Assembly: GCA_030595135.1 (NCBI GenBank)
Contig: JAUVDU010000021.1
Span: 1-11,041 of the forward strand
Reading direction: 5' to 3'
Length of the DNA: 11,041 nucleotides
Source: Deltaproteobacteria bacterium
GTDB lineage: Bacteria > Desulfobacterota > Anaeroferrophillalia > Anaeroferrophillales > Tharpellaceae
Shown: one piece after another, positions 9,057 to 11,041 of the stretch
Position numbering within the stretch: the first letter of the stretch is position 1
How the letters are laid out: the number at the start of each line of letters is the position of its first letter
Translations under genes and position numbers: made by a program
Notes under the pieces: generated by a model
Seen by the model: only the letters and a program-made list of their open reading frames with translations
Database searches by the model: none
What the model was told of the DNA's origin: nothing

Positions 9057-10241
9057 TTAGTTTTTAGGCAATTCCCGCACAGCGACAATCTCAACCCCGG
9101 CCCGGTTTGCCATCTCCGGCAGAAGAGCTAGGGCAGTCGCGGTCACAGGGTAGGGATGCCCAATACCTATAGCGCTGCCTTTTTTCCTGGCAACCTCGAT
9201 AAGAGCTCTAAACTGTTCCATAATATGCTCTACATCCGGCACATTATCAAGAAAAATATCTCGTTGCAACGCCGGTATACCGGCCGCTATGGCTTTCTCG
9301 TAAGCGACACTGTCGGCAATTGTGCGACTGTCTAAAAAAAAGAGATTGCGACCTTTTAAAATTTTCATAACCAGGGCCATTTTCTGCGGATCCGCAGTCA
9401 AGCGTGAGCCCATATGATTATTGACACCGATAATCCCCGGTATAAATTCCAGGTCTTCAAGAAAAACAGAACTTACCTCTTCATCCCTCATGGAAATGAA
9501 GAGAGCTCCGGGACCCGGATCTACCAACGGATAACCACGAGGCTCCATCGGGACATGCAAGATGATGTCGCGATGATGGTCAACAAAGTGGGATGCCACC
9601 TTAAGCGAGTTTTTCAACAAAGGGAAAATTGCAAAAGTCAAAGGTAATGGCAATACCGTAAATTCGGCAGCACGTTCCAGGCTGTGCCCCATATCATCAA
9701 TCACAATTGCCAGTTGAGGACGAACAACTTCCGGTTCCAAAATCAGCTCTTGCTTCGAAGCACTAAAACTGCCAACGACCACAACCTCTTCCCCATCAAG
9801 AATAAGGAAGTTAAGAACTCCGGCCTTTCTTTCGGGATGGATCAAGACCCGAAGATTGAAATCTCGAGCCAGAAGCTCCTTGTAGGAGCTCAATACCGGC
9901 ACCAAAGTTTCAAAATCCCGGCACTCCCCCTGAAACCGTACCCGAGCCCATTCATGCGACCCGTTGCGCATTACCTGCCAACGTTGATCGACAACGATTG
10001 ACGGTTGACAACCAAGCAGTTTTTCATTAAGCCGTTGCAGAACTTTACTCAGATCCTTCCGAGTTAGGTGGTTTTGCGGGGCTGAAACGGGATAAATTTG
10101 CGGCTGCCGACTAGATTCAAGCAATGGTGAAAACGGCCTCTCGGCAACCAAATACCCCAAAGAAAAAAGAAGAGCACCTCCAACCAAACAACCGACAATA
10201 ACCGGCCATCGCCGTCTGAAAATATCGTAACTATTCAGCAC
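9057..10241 (-). CDS. divergent polysaccharide deacetylase family protein (YibQ-like)
   Basis: The 394-residue protein has a short basic N-terminus (RRRW at about 9-12), one membrane segment (about 13-33) and a periplasmic remainder, so it is probably anchored in the inner membrane. The C-terminal 220 residues match the divergent polysaccharide deacetylase family: an IDD motif at 181-183, LHVPMEP at 228-234, NNHMGS at 274-279, DSR at 304-306 and GHPYP at 361-365. The family shares the NodB fold and metal-ligand pattern, but its substrate is not well defined. A role in peptidoglycan or other envelope glycan is inferred from its common placement beside ctpA or envC. Residues 35-175 form a family-specific region I cannot assign. 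The GTG at 10241 is the first start after an in-frame stop, and its Shine-Dalgarno is weak. ctpA lies upstream, separated by 131 bases with a repeat hairpin. Confidence 0.88.
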   Translation of the reverse strand: MLNSYDIFRRRWPVIVGCLVGGALLFSLGYLVAERPFSPLLESSRQPQIYPVSAPQNHLTRKDLSKVLQRLNEKLLGCQPSIVVDQRWQVMRNGSHEWARVRFQGECRDFETLVPVLSSYKELLARDFNLRVLIHPERKAGVLNFLILDGEEVVVVGSFSASKQELILEPEVVRPQLAIVIDDMGHSLERAAEFTVLPLPLTFAIFPLLKNSLKVASHFVDHHRDIILHVPMEPRGYPLVDPGPGALFISMRDEEVSSVFLEDLEFIPGIIGVNNHMGSRLTADPQKMALVMKILKGRNLFFLDSRTIADSVAYEKAIAAGIPALQRDIFLDNVPDVEHIMEQFRALIEVARKKGSAIGIGHPYPVTATALALLPEMANRAGVEIVAVRELPKN

Positions 10242-10282
10242 AAGTTAATAAGCACCGTATATTGATGAATTCCAGTAAATTC

Positions 10283-10328
10283 TGGGGACATAACCCGATT
10301 CTCCGAAGGAAATCGAGATTGTGTACCC
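10283..10328. repeat. imperfect REP-like hairpin with GGGGACATAAC arm
   Basis: The left arm GGGGACATAACCCGATT (10284-10300) pairs with the right arm AATCGAGATTGTGTACCC (10311-10328) around a 10-base loop, with a bulge and a few mismatches. The terminal GGG/CCC, ACATAA/TTGTGT and CGATT/AATCG blocks all match, allowing one G-T pair. The GGGGACA core recurs in the inverted repeat at 34-124. It has no T-tract on either strand, so it is not a standard terminator. It may be a decayed REP-like palindrome. Confidence 0.5.
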
Positions 10329-10332
10329 GGAA

Positions 10333-10351
10333 TTTGCGGGTTAGCTGAATA
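10333..10351 (+). repeat. 19-base direct repeat, copy 2
   Basis: This copy is identical to 205-223 in the same orientation and sits 4 bases after the hairpin described at 10283-10328. Its right flank runs to the ctpA stop codon. Being beside a hairpin in both places suggests the two parts belong to one repeat unit. Confidence 0.6.
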
Positions 10352-10372
10352 GTTACAAAATATCAATTTTGA

Positions 10373-11041
10373 CTACTGCGCACCAAGCTGTTTAAAGATC
10401 TGCCAACCTTGAAGTAGTTCCACAGCCCGCAAAATCTGATTATCATCCCGCCATTCGTCCTGCTTATCATTCGCTTTGTCGTCGATTTTGTCCGCAGGCG
10501 TCTGATTGTCCCCGCCCTTCTGATCTTTCTCGTCAAGCGCTTGCGGTTTGAGTTTTTGCGGGGTTTTAGAACCTTCGGTCTGACCGTTACCATTCTCGAA
10601 ATGACCTTTGAGATCCTTCTCCTTGAGATGCGACATGAACCCTTTATTCTGATCGCGGCGCACTACAGTACCGGCTTCGACCAGAACATCCGGTTCAATC
10701 CCTTTAGCCTGGATTGAGCGGCCGCTCGGAGTGTAATAGAGAGAAGTCGTCAAACGCACGGCTGAACCATCTTCAAGCGGTATAATGGTTTGCACTGAAC
10801 CCTTACCGAAGCTCGGGGTACCCATTACCAGAGCCCGTTTATGATCCTGCAGAGCCCCGGCAACAATCTCCGAGGCACTGGCACTGCCGCCATTAAGCAG
10901 AACCACGATTGGATAATCACCCTCAGTACCGTCCTCATAGGCCTGATAGCGCATATTCTGTTTACTGATGCGACCGTCGGTATAGACAATCAGACCTGAT
11001 TTCAAGAAATAATCGGAAACCTTGACCGCCTGCTGCAACAG
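10373..11041 (-). CDS. ctpA: C-terminal processing protease, S41 family (partial, N-terminus outside window)
   Basis: The last 222 residues of a CtpA/Tsp-type periplasmic serine protease are present. The start, signal sequence and PDZ domain lie beyond the right edge, and the frame is still open at 11041. The catalytic Ser is the middle serine of GGSASASEI, encoded at 10877-10879. The catalytic Lys is in GTPSFGKGSVQ, encoded at 10802-10804, and the 25-residue spacing matches E. coli Tsp (Ser430, Lys455). After the fold ends (YYTPSGRSIQAKGIEPDV), about 70 residues are rich in Lys, Asp, Glu, Gln and Asn and look disordered. The tail closes with a short helix, DNQILRAVELLQGW. Such proteases trim periplasmic proteins and peptidoglycan hydrolases. 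Its neighbour, the deacetylase-like gene, fits an envelope role. Confidence 0.93.
   Translation of the reverse strand: MLQQAVKVSDYFLKSGLIVYTDGRISKQNMRYQAYEDGTEGDYPIVVLLNGGSASASEIVAGALQDHKRALVMGTPSFGKGSVQTIIPLEDGSAVRLTTSLYYTPSGRSIQAKGIEPDVLVEAGTVVRRDQNKGFMSHLKEKDLKGHFENGNGQTEGSKTPQKLKPQALDEKDQKGGDNQTPADKIDDKANDKQDEWRDDNQILRAVELLQGWQIFKQLGAQ

Larger units (their letters stand above)
10242..10372. other. 131-base ctpA/deacetylase gap occupied by repeat DNA
   Basis: Most of this gap is made of an imperfect hairpin (10283-10328) and the second copy of the 19-base repeat (10333-10351). This is the only wide gap in the minus-strand run. No confident promoter is seen for the downstream genes: a minus-strand TTGATA soon after the ctpA stop has only TAACCC at -10 distance. 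Confidence 0.5.

Noticed and set aside
10283..10328. Rho-independent terminator after ctpA
   Set aside because: The stem is interrupted and no run of T follows it on the minus strand. A repeat palindrome explains it better.

Overview
This window looks like chromosomal housekeeping DNA from an anaerobic Gram-negative bacterium, most likely a member of the Desulfobacterota (former Deltaproteobacteria). That placement is inferred from the mix of genes: a stand-alone CheX, a ctpA/divergent polysaccharide deacetylase pair, a Na+/phosphate cotransporter with a PhoU-like tail, a class I fructose-bisphosphatase and an NtrC-family regulator. Base composition is moderate and even across the genes. No single sequence fixes the genus.

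Layout. Positions 1-442 are mostly non-coding. They hold a possible last piece of an upstream gene (1-63), several inverted and direct repeats that look like remnants of a small repeat family or mobile-element ends, and the leader of cheX. cheX (443-904, + strand) is the only complete plus-strand gene and converges on the rest with 22 bases between stop codons. Everything else reads right to left: the C-terminal part of a CtpA-type S41 protease (cut by the window edge), a 131-base gap holding a repeat hairpin, then a tightly packed seven-gene run. In transcription order this run is a divergent polysaccharide deacetylase family protein, a Na/Pi cotransporter family protein, fbp, guaB, guaA, a sigma-54-dependent regulator and rlmN.

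How the genes fit together. The run joins cell-envelope maintenance (CtpA and the deacetylase-like protein), phosphate transport, gluconeogenesis (fbp), the two committed steps from IMP to GMP (guaB, guaA), a transcription factor and a ribosomal RNA methylase. Every junction from the cotransporter onward is 11 bases or less, or overlaps, with Shine-Dalgarno sequences usually lying in the 3' end of the preceding gene. This points to one transcript with translational coupling. Three start codons were moved from the longest open frame to ATGs with good ribosome binding sites (the regulator, guaB and fbp).

The points most worth a second look are: the sigma-54 regulator has a receiver domain with its phosphorylation site replaced by Glu and the other signature residues also lost; the cheX leader carries three AAGGA motifs, one in a hairpin loop and one forming the Shine-Dalgarno, as in CsrA-controlled messages; and a 19-base identical sequence lies at both ends of the window beside GGGGACA-containing inverted repeats. 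I see no CRISPR array, RNA gene, intact insertion sequence or defence system, and no convincing novel multi-gene system.
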